From Bathymodiolus brooksi (lineage: Eukaryota; Mollusca; Bivalvia; Mytilida; Modiolidae), in the NCBI GenBank assembly GCA_963680875.1, contig OY804575.1, forward strand, positions 104,959,505 through 105,023,504: 64,000 bases of DNA, written 5' to 3'. Under the pieces are notes generated by a model. That model did not search any database. It was not told the origin of the DNA and saw only the letters and a list, made by a program, of their open reading frames with translations. The position numbers and the translations under genes are program-made. Positions 1 through 11,761 of the stretch are shown here, piece after piece; the stretch's first letter is position 1; every line of letters starts with the position of its first letter.

Positions 1-412
1 TTTTACAATCTTGACAAGTCCTTTGTTTTACCCATTCTTGCGATGTTTATATATGTTAAGATGTCAAAAAATAGGTTTATGAAGAAATTTTATGTGAACT
101 TTTAGAAAGATTTTAAAGTTTAAAAATGGAGTGGCAAAATATGCCTGTACACGTGTCTCTGTCTCTATCAAGGTAAGATTTACCTGGCTGCTACCTGTAG
201 TTAGTTTACTCCTACCTCAATTTTGGCGGTAAAAATCGGGGGAAATGTCAAATTTCTGATGAGTGCAGCAATAATGAAAGGATATGGTTAGATGAAATGC
301 ATATTTTAAAAATGGTAGTAAAATTCTGCACAAAGCTCTCGTTGACTGTGTTTTAAAAAAATGTATTATTTTCGAGAAAACTCAAATTTTCTGTTTTCTA
401 ATCAAAAAATTA
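1..412 (-). mobile_element. 5' end of a Tc1/mariner-like element, inverted and cut by the window edge
   Basis: This stretch matches, as reverse complement, the 5' terminal region of the element at about 30.2-30.66 kb. It includes the long terminal inverted repeat, the leader and the transposase start codon (ATG on the minus strand at 33-35). Only the first codons of the transposase lie in the window. Compared with the 30-kb copy, two bases are missing about eight codons in, so this copy is probably frameshifted. The rest of the element lies to the left. The match ends near 412, where TTTTCTAAT marks the outer inverted repeat. Confidence 0.8.
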
Positions 413-570
413 TTACTTTATGTAATGTAACGTTGTATCGTAAAATATGTGGATTCATTAGAAAAATTATAAAAATATTTGTAAATTGGTAATATCCTTT
501 CCAGTTTTATATTAATAGTTCCAATGTTTTAGCACATTTTATATGTTTAGGCATAATTCATTGCACCATA

Positions 571-2525
571 AGATAAGATAAGATAAGATTTTATTGATTT
601 AAAATCCAAAGGTTGGATTGTCATCAAACAACAAACAATACATTCAACTACAGCATGCAGACATACACAAATATAAACATTCAGATTATTTACAATGAAA
701 AATATATAACATAATATTTAATATAATATTTCGACTGAGGAGGCTTGATACAGAGACAGAATACCAGAAATATTGTAGTTTTTCTTGCTCTTAAACAAAT
801 TACATTAATGAATTTCTGTATTGATACATTTCACTTATGCCTTTAATACAGCACATGTTTATGTCATAATCATTACTTCGAAATATAAAAAAGAATTTGT
901 CTAAATCTGAAAAATTTGAAAATAAAGGTACAATATCAGTTAATTTCTGAAAGAATTTATCACGTATATCTTTAAGCTTATCACATATCATACTGAAATG
1001 GAATTCATCTTCTACTTCAGATTTGCATAAGGGACAAATTCTATTTGTTAAGTTTATCTTTCTATGTCTGCCTTTTTCAATCATGAGAGTACTATTACTT
1101 ATTCTTATGCTGATAAAGTTTGAAACATCTGATCTAACTGTCTAATTTGAGAAAATTTTCAATTTCATATTTCTCTTTCAATTTACGATACGTTCTCGAT
1201 TTATTTCCTTTTCTTCCGAACCATCCAAAGATAATTTATTTTTCCAGAATTTGATATAATCCTCTTTCAATTTTTTGTTAACAGAAAAAGTTAATGGATT
1301 TTTAGAGAAAGTATTTTGATTCTCACAAACATGGCCGAATCTTATTTTATCAAACAACAATTTGATTTTTGAACTATACCATCCATAACTATTCATAATA
1401 GTATCATAAACCTTTCTGATCAGACTTGTACCCTTTGAATTAACAACATGATGCCAAAAACCTACCGAAAGTTTAATAGCATCCACTGAACAAGGGATCA
1501 TACCTAATTCACCTAAAACTGCCAAATTGGATGCTGTTTTATTTACCCCTAAAATATATTTTGCAAATTTTACTTGCACCAGTACTGGTTGAAATAAAAA
1601 ATGTCTCGACTCAACATTTGCATTATCTTTCAACAATGTCTCCAGACACAAAACTTCTCTACAGTAAAGTAATATAGGCTTAACACATGAATCAAACAAT
1701 TTAAGATTTGGTAAAATATTTAACTTATCTGAATTCAATGTTTTATAAATGCAGAATAAAGCTTTTTTTGCCTTTTTACACAAGAGCTCAGTTGCTTTAG
1801 TGAAACTACCCGAAGGCTTAAATAATATTCCTAAATACTTATACTCATTAGTAATTTCTAGTACATGATCATTATATCTAAAAATATTTTTTCTGATGAC
1901 TTTACCAGATTTATTAAATATCATAACTTTAGTTTTGTCTATATTGATACACAAATTCCACATTTCACAGTAATCAGACAGCTTATTCAAACAATTTTGT
2001 AAACCATTAGCAGACTCTGAAATTAAAATCACATCATCTGCATACATAAGACAAGATATTCTTTTGTTATCAATCAATGTTGGATCACAAGTGACATCGA
2101 ATATCTTAACCATGACATTTAAATATATTGAAAAAAGTGTAGGTCTCAAAATACATCCTGGTTTTACTGCAACCTTAGATGAAAACATGCATGTTTCCCC
2201 CATCAGCAAATTTAATTGCATATTTGACATCTTTATACATATTTTTCATGATATCAAAAGAGTGACCAGTTACCTTATAATTACACATTTTATATAATAA
2301 AGCATCTCTATTCACACTATCAAACGCCTTCTTAAAATCTATAAAACAAACATACAGACACTTTGATACTTTAAAGGCTTTATCTATAAGACATTTTAAA
2401 GTTAAGATGTGATCACTAGTACGACAACCCTTCTTAAATCCAATTTATTCATTACATATGATATCATTTTCTATTAGAAATTTATCTAATCTGTTTGAGA
2501 ATATTTTTGAGAAAAATTGTATCTT
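571..2525 (-). mobile_element. 5'-truncated non-LTR retrotransposon (LINE)
   Basis: On the minus strand this holds the reverse transcriptase core, thumb and C-terminal zinc-knuckle part of a LINE ORF2, then a 3' UTR. It ends in an AATAAA-like signal followed by a short 5-bp tandem tail (TCTTA repeats, 571-588). Such short 3' tails and truncation at the 5' end are usual for LINE copies made by target-primed reverse transcription. The upstream boundary lies in a pyrimidine-rich tract near 2525-2550. Exact clade is uncertain; the protein looks like the Jockey/CR1/I group. Confidence 0.85.
800..2520 (-). pseudogene. LINE ORF2 reverse transcriptase remnant
   Basis: The minus-strand reading starts near 2520 with the RT finger region. 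It then shows the palm block FIDFKKAFDSVN (about 2305-2345), a 'GCILRPTLFSIYLN' block and the catalytic YADD box at 2033-2044, followed by a KTKVMIF motif. The thumb contains ILGVNK and VLGELGMIP. A C-terminal CPLC...EFHFSMIC knuckle lies near 980-1040. The copy is broken: an in-frame TAA lies near 2445, a frameshift near 2180 separates the AFD block from the YADD block, and stops or shifts between 1085 and 1178 separate the knuckle. The protein would copy the element's own RNA at a nicked target site; this copy cannot do so. The longest clean frame is 1178-2230. Confidence 0.85.
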
Positions 2526-2679
2526 TCTTTTCTTTCTTTTTTTCTTTTTTTAAACTCACAAGAACATGGAATTAAACTAATAATTGAAAAAAATAGTACT
2601 TACCCTGCATACTTTAAAATATGTAATCCCACACAAATAAATAAAAACTTAACAACACTTTACAAAGTACATAATTGTA

Positions 2680-2943
2680 TATACTGCCACGTGTAGTATA
2701 AATGTTTACACTCTTGCCACGAACTGCACGTGACGTTGTTCGAGTCAAGCTACCCTGTTTGTATATTGTTGTAAATTTCTAACTGCTATTGTCAATTTCA
2801 ATATATTGAGTTTACATGTATTTATGTTGTAAATGTCTAAATACTGTCGTCTATTTCTATGTATTCGTTTGATGTTTTGACCCCTTGTACATTGTACAGT
2901 GTGTGGGGATAATAAAGTATTTGTTTGTTTGTTTGTTTGTTGT
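2680..2943 (+). mobile_element. 3' end of a retroelement with (GTTT)n tail
   Basis: A T-rich 3' UTR-like stretch ends in AATAAA at 2911-2916, followed directly by a (TTTG)n run to about 2941. This is the usual shape of a LINE or SINE 3' terminus. No coding part is recognisable, so the family is unknown. Confidence 0.5.
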
Positions 2944-2946
2944 TTT

Positions 2947-3030
2947 GCTATGTGGCCGAGTGGTCTTGGACGCTGGACATACTGCTACATTATTGGTGAT
3001 GCAGTGTGAGTCGAGGGAGAACAAAAAAAA
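2947..3030 (+). mobile_element. tRNA-derived SINE head (Leu/Ser-like)
   Basis: The stretch begins with a good tRNA A-box (TGGCCGAGTGG, about 2952-2962). About 50 bases on it has a decayed B-box (GTGTGAGTCGAGG, about 3004-3016). It cannot fold into a complete tRNA and lies between two retroelement 3' tails, so a SINE head is more likely than a tRNA gene. Confidence 0.5.
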
Positions 3031-3084
3031 TTGTCAGCTCAAAATTTTATTCAAACACTGTTGACTTAAATTTTCAGACTTGTA

Positions 3085-3440
3085 TACAAACGAACAAACA
3101 AATGCTTTATTGTCAATCAAGACGCCCACAATGAGCAGTATAATCAATAATAATCACAGTATACAATTGATTCACATAATATTTTTTTCATTGGATAGGA
3201 CAATACAAACAAAATTTTAAAAAAATATTCACATTTAGTATATTGGGAATGCAGATACGGAAATACCATCTTTAGGTTAGCACAACTTTGTGAAATTACT
3301 TTGTCAACAATGAGATAGGGTAGTTGCCTTCTGATATCTATTAATATATTGGTCAGTTGTGGTTTTGAATTAATAAGAATCTTTACTTGAGACTCAAGAA
3401 ATGAGCGAATACCAGTTAGCCACGGGCGTAATCCATTCAT
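3085..3440 (-). mobile_element. 3' end of a retroelement, minus strand, with a 98-codon open frame
   Basis: On the minus strand an AATAAA (3106-3111) is followed by a (TTTG)-type tail at 3085-3104, mirroring the plus-strand tail at 2911-2941. A 98-codon open frame (3144-3440) lies just upstream of this tail. It has no domain I recognise and may be chance. The two facing tails with a SINE head between them suggest successive insertions into TTTG/CAAA-rich DNA. Confidence 0.4.
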
Positions 3441-3780
3441 ATAAATATTTTATTTTTAAATTGTAAAGAAAATACCACATGAAGGAGACAGTTTAGTCAC
3501 TGCCGTACTGGGAGTTTCTCATGAATAATCAAACATTGAACTACAAAAAAACAAAAGTGCAAGGGATTGTGTTAATTTACTGCCACATCTGGTTGAATTA
3601 TAATGACACGCAGGAATCATGTTTCTCTAAAGAAGCAAAAAACGCTTCAATATATCAACAAATCTTTGACACGTGATAATACAAGATACCATTCTGATTC
3701 TGCGACAAGTTCCAACCAATTAATCCCGTAAATTATAATTTAATTACATGTACAAATTGGCCATGTTATAAACGTGTAAT
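3441..3780. other. no gene seen
   Basis: AT-rich DNA with no open frame or repeat that I could assign. Confidence 0.6.
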
Positions 3781-5895
3781 GGGGAGGGTGAAGAGGAAAT
3801 CGATGATATTGATATAAATGAGGCAAGTAATAACCCTATTTACGATGAAATTTTGAATGGTGTTATAACAGATTTAGAAGTATATGAAGCCATCCAAAAC
3901 TTGAAAAACAACAAAGCTCCGGGAACAGACAAGATACTAAAATGAATATTTAAAACATTCTCCTCCGTTTTTAGGTAAAATATATTGTAAATTATTCAAC
4001 ATTGTGCTGAATACAGGTATTATTCCTGAAAATTGGACTTGTGGTGTCATAAAACCAATTTTTAAAAACAAGGAATGTCCTAACGATCCTGATAACTTTC
4101 GTGCTATTACCCTTATTAGGTGTCTTTGGAAATTGTTTACTTCCATTTTAAATAATAGACTTAATATTTGTTCTAATAAACTTGGTATAATTTCTGAAAA
4201 CCAGAAGGGCTTCCTTAAAGGATAATCAACCCAAGATATTATATTTGCTTTACATGCACTTATTGAACTATACCTTTCGTTTGGAAAAAAATTATTTTGT
4301 ACATTTTTTGATTTTCGGAAAGCGTTCGACACGGTTTGGCGAAGAGAGTTGTGGAAAAAATTACAAAGAAGTGAAATAAAGGGTAAATCTTTTAAAGTAA
4401 TTTTCAATATGTATACTGGTGTCAAATCTTGTGTTCAATATAATGGCGGTCAGTCGGATTTTTTCCCTTGTCTTACAGGTGTTCTTCAGGGTGAAAATGT
4501 ACAACCTTTTCTCTTCTCTATCTTCTTAAAAGATCTTGAAGACTATTTTTGTCAAAATAATGGAGATACCACTAGAAAATATAAGAGATAAACAGTGAAC
4601 TACATGTGTATTACAAATTGTTTGTTATATTATATGCAGATGATACTGTTATTTTGTCTGAGAATAAAGATGGATTACAAAAGGCCCTAGATATATTTGA
4701 GTCATACTGTGAGATTTGGAAATTACAAGTCAATGTTAATAAAACTAAAGTTATGATTTTCTGTGAAAAAACAGTTTCGACATAATTTTGGTTTTTCATT
4801 ACAAGGACAGGTCCCTGAAATTGTAGGCACATATTCATACCTCGGTGTTATATTTAATTTTAATGGTACAGTTTTAGAAACAAAGAAAAAACTTGTAGAA
4901 CAAGCAGAAAATGCATAAACTTGTTAGAAAAGAAGCTTTACCCGTAGATATCCAATTATTACTTTTTGATTCCATGATTGAGCTAATTTTAATTTATAGT
5001 TCCGAAGTATGGGGATATGACAATTTGAAATTCATTGAACAAATCCACCTGAAATATTGTAAAAGAGTACTTCAAGTTAGAAATACCACGCCTATTTGTA
5101 TGGTTCTGGGAGAACTTGGAAAATTTCCTATTGAGGTTAAAGTTAAGCTCAGAATGATATTCTTTTGGAGTAGACTTATTCAAAGTGAATCAAAATTAAG
5201 TAGCATTTTATATAATTTAATGTTGTCCTTGTATGAACAAAATCAGCAAACTTTCAAATGGATTAAATGCGTGGAGTCTATATTTAATGAAGTTGGACTG
5301 GGATATATTTTTCAAAATCAGGTTGGATATTTCGACAAGAATATGGTTAAACAAATTTTAAGGGATCAGTTTATACAAAAATGGGACAGTGACATAGATA
5401 ATTCGTCCCGTGGAAAATATTACTCAGGATTTAAAAATGATTTTTGTCTTGGAAACTATTTATTAAGGCTCAGTGAATATAATAGAAAATGGATATCTAA
5501 ATGTAATTTTTGTGAGAATGGGATTTTGGAAAAATTTCATATTCTGTTCTTAAGTGAAAATGAAATTGTTGTAATATTAAGAAGCAAATATATACCGAAT
5601 TATTATAGAAACCATCCATCTTATTTTAAAGGTCTACTCTCAATTTGTAACTCTCAATTATATAAAAAAAAAAAGTATCTATGTTTATAAGAAAAATTGC
5701 AGCTTTATTATGAATTTGTATATTATATGTATAAAGAATACTTGTCATAACTTTTATGGAGCATGTTTGTATTAACTATTCTGTTTGTCATTTGTTTATT
5801 CCGTCATGTTAATTAACATTATGTTGTTATATTTGACCTCATGTTACACGTTTATATGTCTCTGAGTGTTTTCTCAATAAACTTTTCAAACTGTT
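3781..5895 (+). mobile_element. 5'-truncated LINE, plus strand
   Basis: A plus-strand LINE fragment with most of the reverse transcriptase, the C-terminal region and a 3' UTR. It ends near the AATAAA at 5876-5881 without an obvious long tail. Its RT resembles that of the LINE at 0.6-2.5 kb (shared YADD-to-KTKVMIF spacing and VLGELG motif) but is clearly diverged, so the two belong to related families rather than to one duplicated copy. Confidence 0.85.
3783..5690 (+). pseudogene. LINE ORF2 reverse transcriptase remnant
   Basis: Readable blocks in order: LKNNKAPGTDKI (about 3900), IIPENWTCGVIKPIFKNK (about 4018-4072), NFRAITL, NQKGFLKG, then DFRKAFDTVW (about 4310-4340), LTGVLQGENVQPFLFS (about 4473-4520), YADD at 4633-4644 and NKTKVMIF (about 4738-4760). 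These are standard non-LTR RT blocks. The C-terminal part stays open from 4911 to 5690 (259 codons), with VLGELGKFP and a knuckle-like KCNFCENGILEKFHILF. The frame is broken near 3940, at the TAA at 4223, between 4591 and 4620, near 4785 and just before 4911. The antisense open frames over this region are shadows. Confidence 0.88.
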
Positions 5896-5899
5896 CCGA

Positions 5900-7330
5900 C
5901 TGTAATACTTGATAAATTGGAGATACGTTCATATGTGTGAAAATTTAAAATTTTACTTTACGAGATGAACAATTTTATGTAAATGATTTATTTATCTTTA
6001 AAGAACGCGATAAGAAATAACTGTTAATTTATCTATATTCGTGTTGAACTATTCTATATTAGGAATTATTTATGTCTGTGTAAAACAGTAATATCAATAG
6101 TGAACCACGAAGACGTGACTGCTCTGTGAATGTTAAAAACCATAATATCTATAGGCTAAAATATCACTTTTATTGGTGCAAATTACGGTGTGGCAAGGAA
6201 TTCCACAGATGAGATCGGTTTCAACTCGTTGAAAAATGTACCATGTGTTCTAATCAAGAAAAAGCATATATACTGTCGTAATCACACTGAAAATCATATT
6301 ACACATGTACTTTTGAAATTAGAACGGTAGACATTAATTACATTCTGAATTTTCTGGAATAAAATGAAATATCGTTTCTTTTTATATACATCCGTCTATG
6401 TAATCTCCGGTATAGAAATGAGACCCAGTTTCTCCGCTGCCGGGTCGATCCTTCCAACAAGGGCGTCCGTCCGCTATTTGTGTTGCACAAATCAAATAAT
6501 CTATTTGCCCTTAGAAAAAGACATGAATGCATGTTTCGTGTATTAAGAATATCATGTTCCTCTCAGACAACTTACAGCTACTCTTAAAGAGTAACGGTAA
6601 CTCGTATTCTTCAAATTCTCCGTTTGGTGTCTTCATTATTTATCCCAAATAGAACCTGCATTTGTGTTCGTGGTTCTAATTTAGATTTTTTAATTTTCGC
6701 ATTGCAGACCAAGTGACCTACATTTGTGAAAACCCGAATCTACATATCACAAAATTGATCCTCCCTTATTTGACATTTTGTCCATTACAGTCAATGTAAA
6801 TCTTTAGTCCACATAGATCCTTTGGTCTTTATTTCTGTTTTAATCTGAGTATCACATTGAATAAATATTTCATTTACAATAATATTTCCAAATCTGTTCT
6901 GAACCATTCATTCTTTTGTTGGTTTTTTTCATATTGCAGTCTACTAAATTTTAGACATTGGTGTCTGTCTCATACCCCGTAGAATTTGGAATGCATTCGC
7001 ACAAAATCGAATCTCCAATTTTTACATGAACATTTCATGTCAAATACAACTAGAGATAATGTTGTGTTAGTGCATTAAAACATGCCTCTCCTATATTTAG
7101 CCCAAGAACCCCAATTTGATATGCATCCCCGTAGGTGTACCAAGCAATTAGTCTGCTGTGTGAATGTATACATTGTACTGTATTACAGAAAATTGGGGTA
7201 AGCTTAAATTCAAATATTTTGTAATTGTTTCTATTGTTCTTCTGGCTACAGAAATGTAAAGGTAATTATCAAAATAAAATAAGAATAGGTCAGATAGTCT
7301 TTCAATATTTAACCAAACTGGTGCTAGGTA
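5900..7330. other. no gene seen
   Basis: AT-rich DNA. The overlapping antiparallel frames near 6340-6545 are short, have no recognisable domain and look like chance openings. Confidence 0.6.
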
Positions 7331-7332
7331 CA

Positions 7333-7440
7333 ATTCAAAATAAAGTTCTGGAAGTCTAAAAACCGGGGATGAACTCATGTTCTCCTGAAGGGATAGCATC
7401 TCCTGTTCTACTAATTCCACCCGTCGTGTTACTGTTAAAC
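7333..7440 (-). mobile_element. RT-3' family fragment
   Basis: Reverse-complement match to the 3' UTR of the retroelement seen at 19.3-20.3 and 52.8-53.5 kb: the ACACGACGGGTG start, a LVEQE-encoding stretch and the segment before GGGGTTCGTG. Both ends are missing. The 98-codon minus frame here (7148-7444) is this repeat read through, not a gene. Confidence 0.75.
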
Positions 7441-8085
7441 ACATGTTTGATCAGAATGTCATCATATGATCATTCACACAATGTTACTATTTGATTTGTA
7501 CAGCACAACTAGTGGACGCTCATTTTGAAGGAGTTGTACCCTTGAAGCTGAGAAATCATATCATAATTCTACATGCAACTCCATGCCATAATGTGACAGG
7601 AAATTATAGTATCCGTCTTCCTCAAACTTTTAATTAAAACTTCTTAATTTCAATTTTAAATCCTTACAAGATATGAATTATCAATAATGTATATGCACAA
7701 TCATGCACAAACACACCAATTTAATCAAAATAATGCATAGTAATATTAAAACATAATACATATGGTGACTTAAAAACAACATAAATGCTTGTGAAGATCA
7801 AGGATTTATATAAATCCTTGTTAAGATAGAACCTAAAAATGCATGGCAAAATAAAACATAAAGCATGATAAGATAATACAAGTCAAAGTAAAAAAATTAA
7901 GTTGGTAAATCAGAGTTATGGACAAGCATACACTAAAAGTAGCAATGATAATACATGCAAAATAAAAACAAAATAATAATAAAAATCTATAAGCACAGCA
8001 ATAGAAACAGCAAAATGTTTAGCACTGCACCATAGTTCAACTGAAAATGGCAAGAAAAGAAAAAGAAAAAAAAGCATTTAGGTTG
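7441..8085. other. no gene seen
   Basis: Very AT-rich DNA without usable frames. It holds a small perfect palindrome (AAGGATTTATATAAATCCTT, near 7799-7818). Confidence 0.55.
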
Positions 8086-8087
8086 AC

Positions 8088-8127
8088 AGCATATCAAGGA
8101 TGTCATCGATGACATCCTTGATATGCT
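8088..8127. repeat. 40-bp perfect palindrome
   Basis: Bases 8088-8107 and 8108-8127 are exact reverse complements with no spacer, centred on ATCGAT. The arms begin AGCATATCAAGG. It can extrude as a cruciform. There is no flanking element that explains it. Confidence 0.95.
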
Positions 8128-8235
8128 GATCAACGTATATACAAGACCCTTGTTTTGCTTTCTTGTTCATATACCTGCATCTGTGATATTAAATTAGACA
8201 CCAAGTAATATCAAAACAACAAAGATATCCAGATG

Positions 8236-8635
8236 TAGTATTTATCGGCAGAGATAAAGTACCTCTCAACTGCAGGATAGGGACTGTTTAATACTCATTT
8301 ATCGGCAGAGATAAAGTACCTCTCAACTGTAGGCTAGGGACTGTTTAATACTCATTTATCGGCAGAGATAAAGTACCTCTCAACTGCAGGCTAGGGGCTG
8401 TTTAATACTCAGTACCTCTCAACTGCAGGCTAGGGGCTGTTTCATACTCAGTACCTCTCAACTGCAGGCTAGGGGCTGTTTCATACTCAGTACCTCTCAA
8501 CTGCAGGCTAGGGGCTGTTTTATACTCATTTATCGACAGAGATAAAGTTCCTCTCAACTGCAGGCTATGGGTGTTTCATACTCAGGACCTCTCAACTGCA
8601 GTCTAGGGGTTGTTTCATGCTCATTTTAGGATATG
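8236..8635. repeat. minisatellite with 57-bp and 39-bp units
   Basis: A tandem array in which the first three units are about 57 bp and the next ones about 39 bp. All share a GTACCTCTCAACTGCAGGCT core. The long units carry an extra 18 bases (TTTATCGGCAGAGATAAA), itself a short inverted repeat. One later unit regains it near 8528. Confidence 0.9.
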
Positions 8636-8721
8636 AGTTTTACTTATTGTTGAAGACCATACTGTGACTGTGAAATGCAGAGCAGCATTAAAAGCGCTGT
8701 TCCTTTACTTGAATGTATATC

Positions 8722-8946
8722 TAATAAAAACGTAGGCATCAAATTTAATGCGGAAGACGCGCTTCTGGAACAATCATCTTCATGTACGCTCAATATCGAG
8801 ATATCGAAAAGCCAAATAATGCAAATGTTTGTGGGAGAAATAAACTAAAGAGCCTAAATGTTGCCAAAATCTGCCAATGTAACCTATGCCTGAGGGTGGA
8901 GACCCTTAGTTTTGATAATAATTACATTATTTAGGAACTGTAAAGT
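8722..8946 (-). mobile_element. HH family copy (M1 and M2 modules)
   Basis: Read on the minus strand, this copy runs from the M1 start (TTTACAGTTCCTAAATAATG) through the CCTCAGGCATAGG segment into M2, with a decayed hammerhead-like core and TACGTTTTTATT at its end. It is the most complete M1-M2 junction in the window and shows that the two modules belong to one repeat. Confidence 0.75.
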
Positions 8947-9191
8947 GTAATTTTCAAGTTTGTCATGCTCATTTACATCCATTTCCTTTCTTACTAATAA
9001 CAAGAAGACGATAGACGAAGAGATAACTTCCTGTTCAATGTAACTTTTATCACCATCCTTAGAACATTCTGTATTCATTGTAATGTATTCATACTTGTAT
9101 GACATGATATCAGAAAAGTGCAAAGTATTGCTGAATAATCATGTATTTGCATTAGGCATATAATTATTTCATAAATTACAAATAAATGTAG

Positions 9192-9223
9192 GAGAAAAAG
9201 TTTGAAGATACCAAAGGGGTATT
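9192..9223 (-). mobile_element. RT-3' family terminal fragment
   Basis: Only the last 30 or so bases of the retroelement 3' end are present (AGTTTGAAGATACCAAAGGG on the plus strand). It abuts AT-rich sequence rather than more of the element. Confidence 0.7.
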
Positions 9224-9226
9224 CTA

Positions 9227-9945
9227 ATATGACGTCCCGTATTCGGTATGCAAATAAAGGCATATTTGAATAACAATCAAATATAGGCCACACATGCGCG
9301 CTGAGCTAAAAAAAAAAACAAAAAACACCTACATAAACACTGACTATTTTCAGAAAATTCTTCATGGTTAGCGAATTTCTATTATTATTTATCTAAAAAT
9401 TGTTGAAATAAATGAAGTTAAAACTACAATCCAAAGTGTTGCTACAGGAAATCAGCCTGCGTCGACATCTGAGCCACAGAAAGAACTCGCCGAAGCACCT
9501 GTCTATCGGTCCGTTTCCACGGTCAATGCGTCATTAAGCCGTAATCTACTTTCTGACATGAATCTCTTACAGTATGCTAATATTTCGGGAGGAACCTTCA
9601 TATTTAACATCGTAAACCAGGAATATTTATTTTACTTACTTACCTTTCGTTCACTGTCTCCATGTTTATCTCCCTTTATCTCCGATCCGACTGGCTGCGT
9701 TCAACTGGTAATTTCGTTGTTAATCATTTAAGGTTGCTTATTTGTAATAAAATTTATATTGAACCTTGTCAATAAAATTCTTTTCGGTATTTTAAGCCAC
9801 AGTTTCAACCACAATTTCGCTTTCAATCTCTTAATTCCCAATTTTACCATTTTTTAGAATTCCGTAGGAGATTGATGGAATAGCCACTAACAACGCATCA
9901 CCTTGACGGCCTCGAATTTCAAAATTACCGTATTTGTCCTATTAG
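9227..9945. other. no gene seen
   Basis: No coding frame or repeat that I can assign. Confidence 0.55.
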
Positions 9946-9950
9946 AATCG

Positions 9951-10112
9951 AAATAATTCATACCAACCATACTACTTTATTGTTATTCAAATATGAGTAG
10001 GCATTAAATTCATGAGATTTAACCTCTCGCTATCGCTCGGTGTTAAATATTCATGAATATAATGCCTACCCATATTAGAATATCAATAAAGTATGGCCGG
10101 CATGAATTATTT
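9951..10112. mobile_element. foldback/MITE-like palindrome
   Basis: Two arms of about 75 bases, starting AAATAATTCAT on the left and ending ATGAATTATTT on the right, are imperfect reverse complements around a short centre rich in TCGCT. No coding sequence. An RT-3' fragment lies immediately to its right. Part of a related sequence occurs at 35347-35460. Confidence 0.8.
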
Positions 10113-10126
10113 CTTAAATCAGAACC

Positions 10127-10196
10127 CGAAATCGAAGACGGACAGACAATACAATGGCCAACAGAAAAAGAACAAGCATTGATCAACAAAACACTA
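10127..10196 (-). mobile_element. RT-3' family fragment
   Basis: Contains the reverse-complement block GACAGACAATACAATGGCCA and the following purine-rich stretch of the family 3' UTR. Directly adjoins the palindrome at 9951-10112. The small frames over it are spurious. Confidence 0.7.
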
Positions 10197-10820
10197 TTCC
10201 CTGTGTTACATGATCGATCTTTCCAAGATGTTGTACTTATTTTTTTATATGCCCATTCCTTACCCTTGACATTGTAAATCAAATACATGTACATGTACTA
10301 TACTCCATCAAAAGGTAAATGGTCTATGTTTTATAGTCTCCCTTGACAATTTAAATTAATGAAAACGTACTTTATCTGCAGAGATTTAACATTGCATGGT
10401 CGCTATCTTTGGTTATAATGGGAAGCTGAGTTGCTTACCTCCGATCCTCTACATTTTTAATAGCAACTTTCTGTTTATCTAAGGTTTATTTTTGAGTTGA
10501 ATATGACAATGTTGTCTTACATCGTCTGTCAATCTTTCGACGTTCATTTACCTAGCGGTTGACATTAAGAAGAATTCCGAGGACATCCGACCAAATATAC
10601 CCATGTGTCACTTCCGGTAAAAAAAAATGATCGAAATGTCTATGTTGTATCTTCTGTGATATGCGAATAAACACGCAAATTCAAAGCAAATCAAATGAAG
10701 GATATGTCACTATGGAATTTAAGTTGCACCAGAATTTAATCTCTCAGATGCACTTTAGTTTGAGGCATCGCGATAAGTAGGTTTCATTTCGCGACCTTTA
10801 AGCTGACTTTTGAAAGGGTG
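10197..10820. other. no gene seen
   Basis: No coding frame or repeat that I can assign. Confidence 0.55.
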
Positions 10821-10865
10821 ACACAGAAAACTAAAGATTTAGCAACACGAACCTCACTAAAAACC
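10821..10865 (-). mobile_element. RT-3' family fragment
   Basis: A short piece around AACTAAAGATTTAGCAACAC matches the middle of the family 3' UTR in reverse orientation. The neighbouring minus-strand 106-codon frame (10831-11151) starts outside it and has no domain. Confidence 0.6.
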
Positions 10866-11349
10866 CTCTATGAGATCCTCGTAGAATCACTGTACAAAGT
10901 GTGAATAATGTTGAATGAAAACTGGTGCAATTACATATTATTACACGAATAAGGCACCATCCCAGCATTTCAATGGACGGAGAAAGCGTTTCATAGACCT
11001 GCCATATCAAATTCATACAATGTAGTATGTGTATGTACGTTGCAGAGCACATCAAAGTGACATGTGGCATAATTGAGGAGAAACAATATCGTTTGTCAAT
11101 TCTATGTGTCAATATAGGTGTCAGACTTTTTTGTAAAGCAACATTATGCATTGACGCGAATGTGATTTCTGTTTTAGACAGATATATTTTCTCTAACTAT
11201 ACCATGTTCATGTTTTTGAATACATTTAATCACGTAATAGGAATTTTGTGACGGCATTAACTTGACATGTTGACACAAACAATTCTCTCGGATTCTCATG
11301 TTTATTTGAGATTAGACAGTATCTTGTTTTACTTTATCCCAAAGATCTT

Positions 11350-11451
11350 AAAATTATTTGGTTTTACAATCTTTTGGCTTTGAGCGTTCCTGATGAGCAT
11401 TATTCCAGAATCGCGTCAGGTGCACTAAATTTGATATCTGCGTTTGTATTA
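11350..11451 (+). mobile_element. HH family M2 module
   Basis: Runs from ATTATTTGG through TTTGAGCGTT, CCTGATGAGC and CCAGAATCGCGTC to GATATCTGCGTTTGTATT. The hammerhead-like GAAAC is changed to GAATC here. Confidence 0.75.
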
Positions 11452-11761
11452 TGGTGGCTATTATTCTTTCGCGTTCTAATTCAAATATGTTTCAAATTCA
11501 CAAAGAAATTTTAAGGCATGCTAACTTGCCATGTCTCCTATGCCTATTATTATCCACATTTTACGTATTATCAAAATATACTTATATAGCAACGAACACT
11601 TGTATCAAGCACACCCCTTTCGACAGGGACTTGCTTGATACGAATGTTGGTTGGTAGCCCTTTTAAAGGTAATTTCCTCCTACACTATTAACTACTCTCC
11701 TTAAAACAGTAGCCGTAGCTGTTTGATTGATGATTGATTATTGAATTATTAGCGGGAAATT

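Noticed and set aside
2947..3020. Possible tRNA-Leu or tRNA-Ser gene
   Set aside because: Good A-box but poor B-box and no cloverleaf; flanked by retroelement tails, so a SINE head is preferred.
3937..4838. Minus-strand frames of 75-162 codons
   Set aside because: Antisense to the plus-strand LINE reverse transcriptase, which has clear family motifs.
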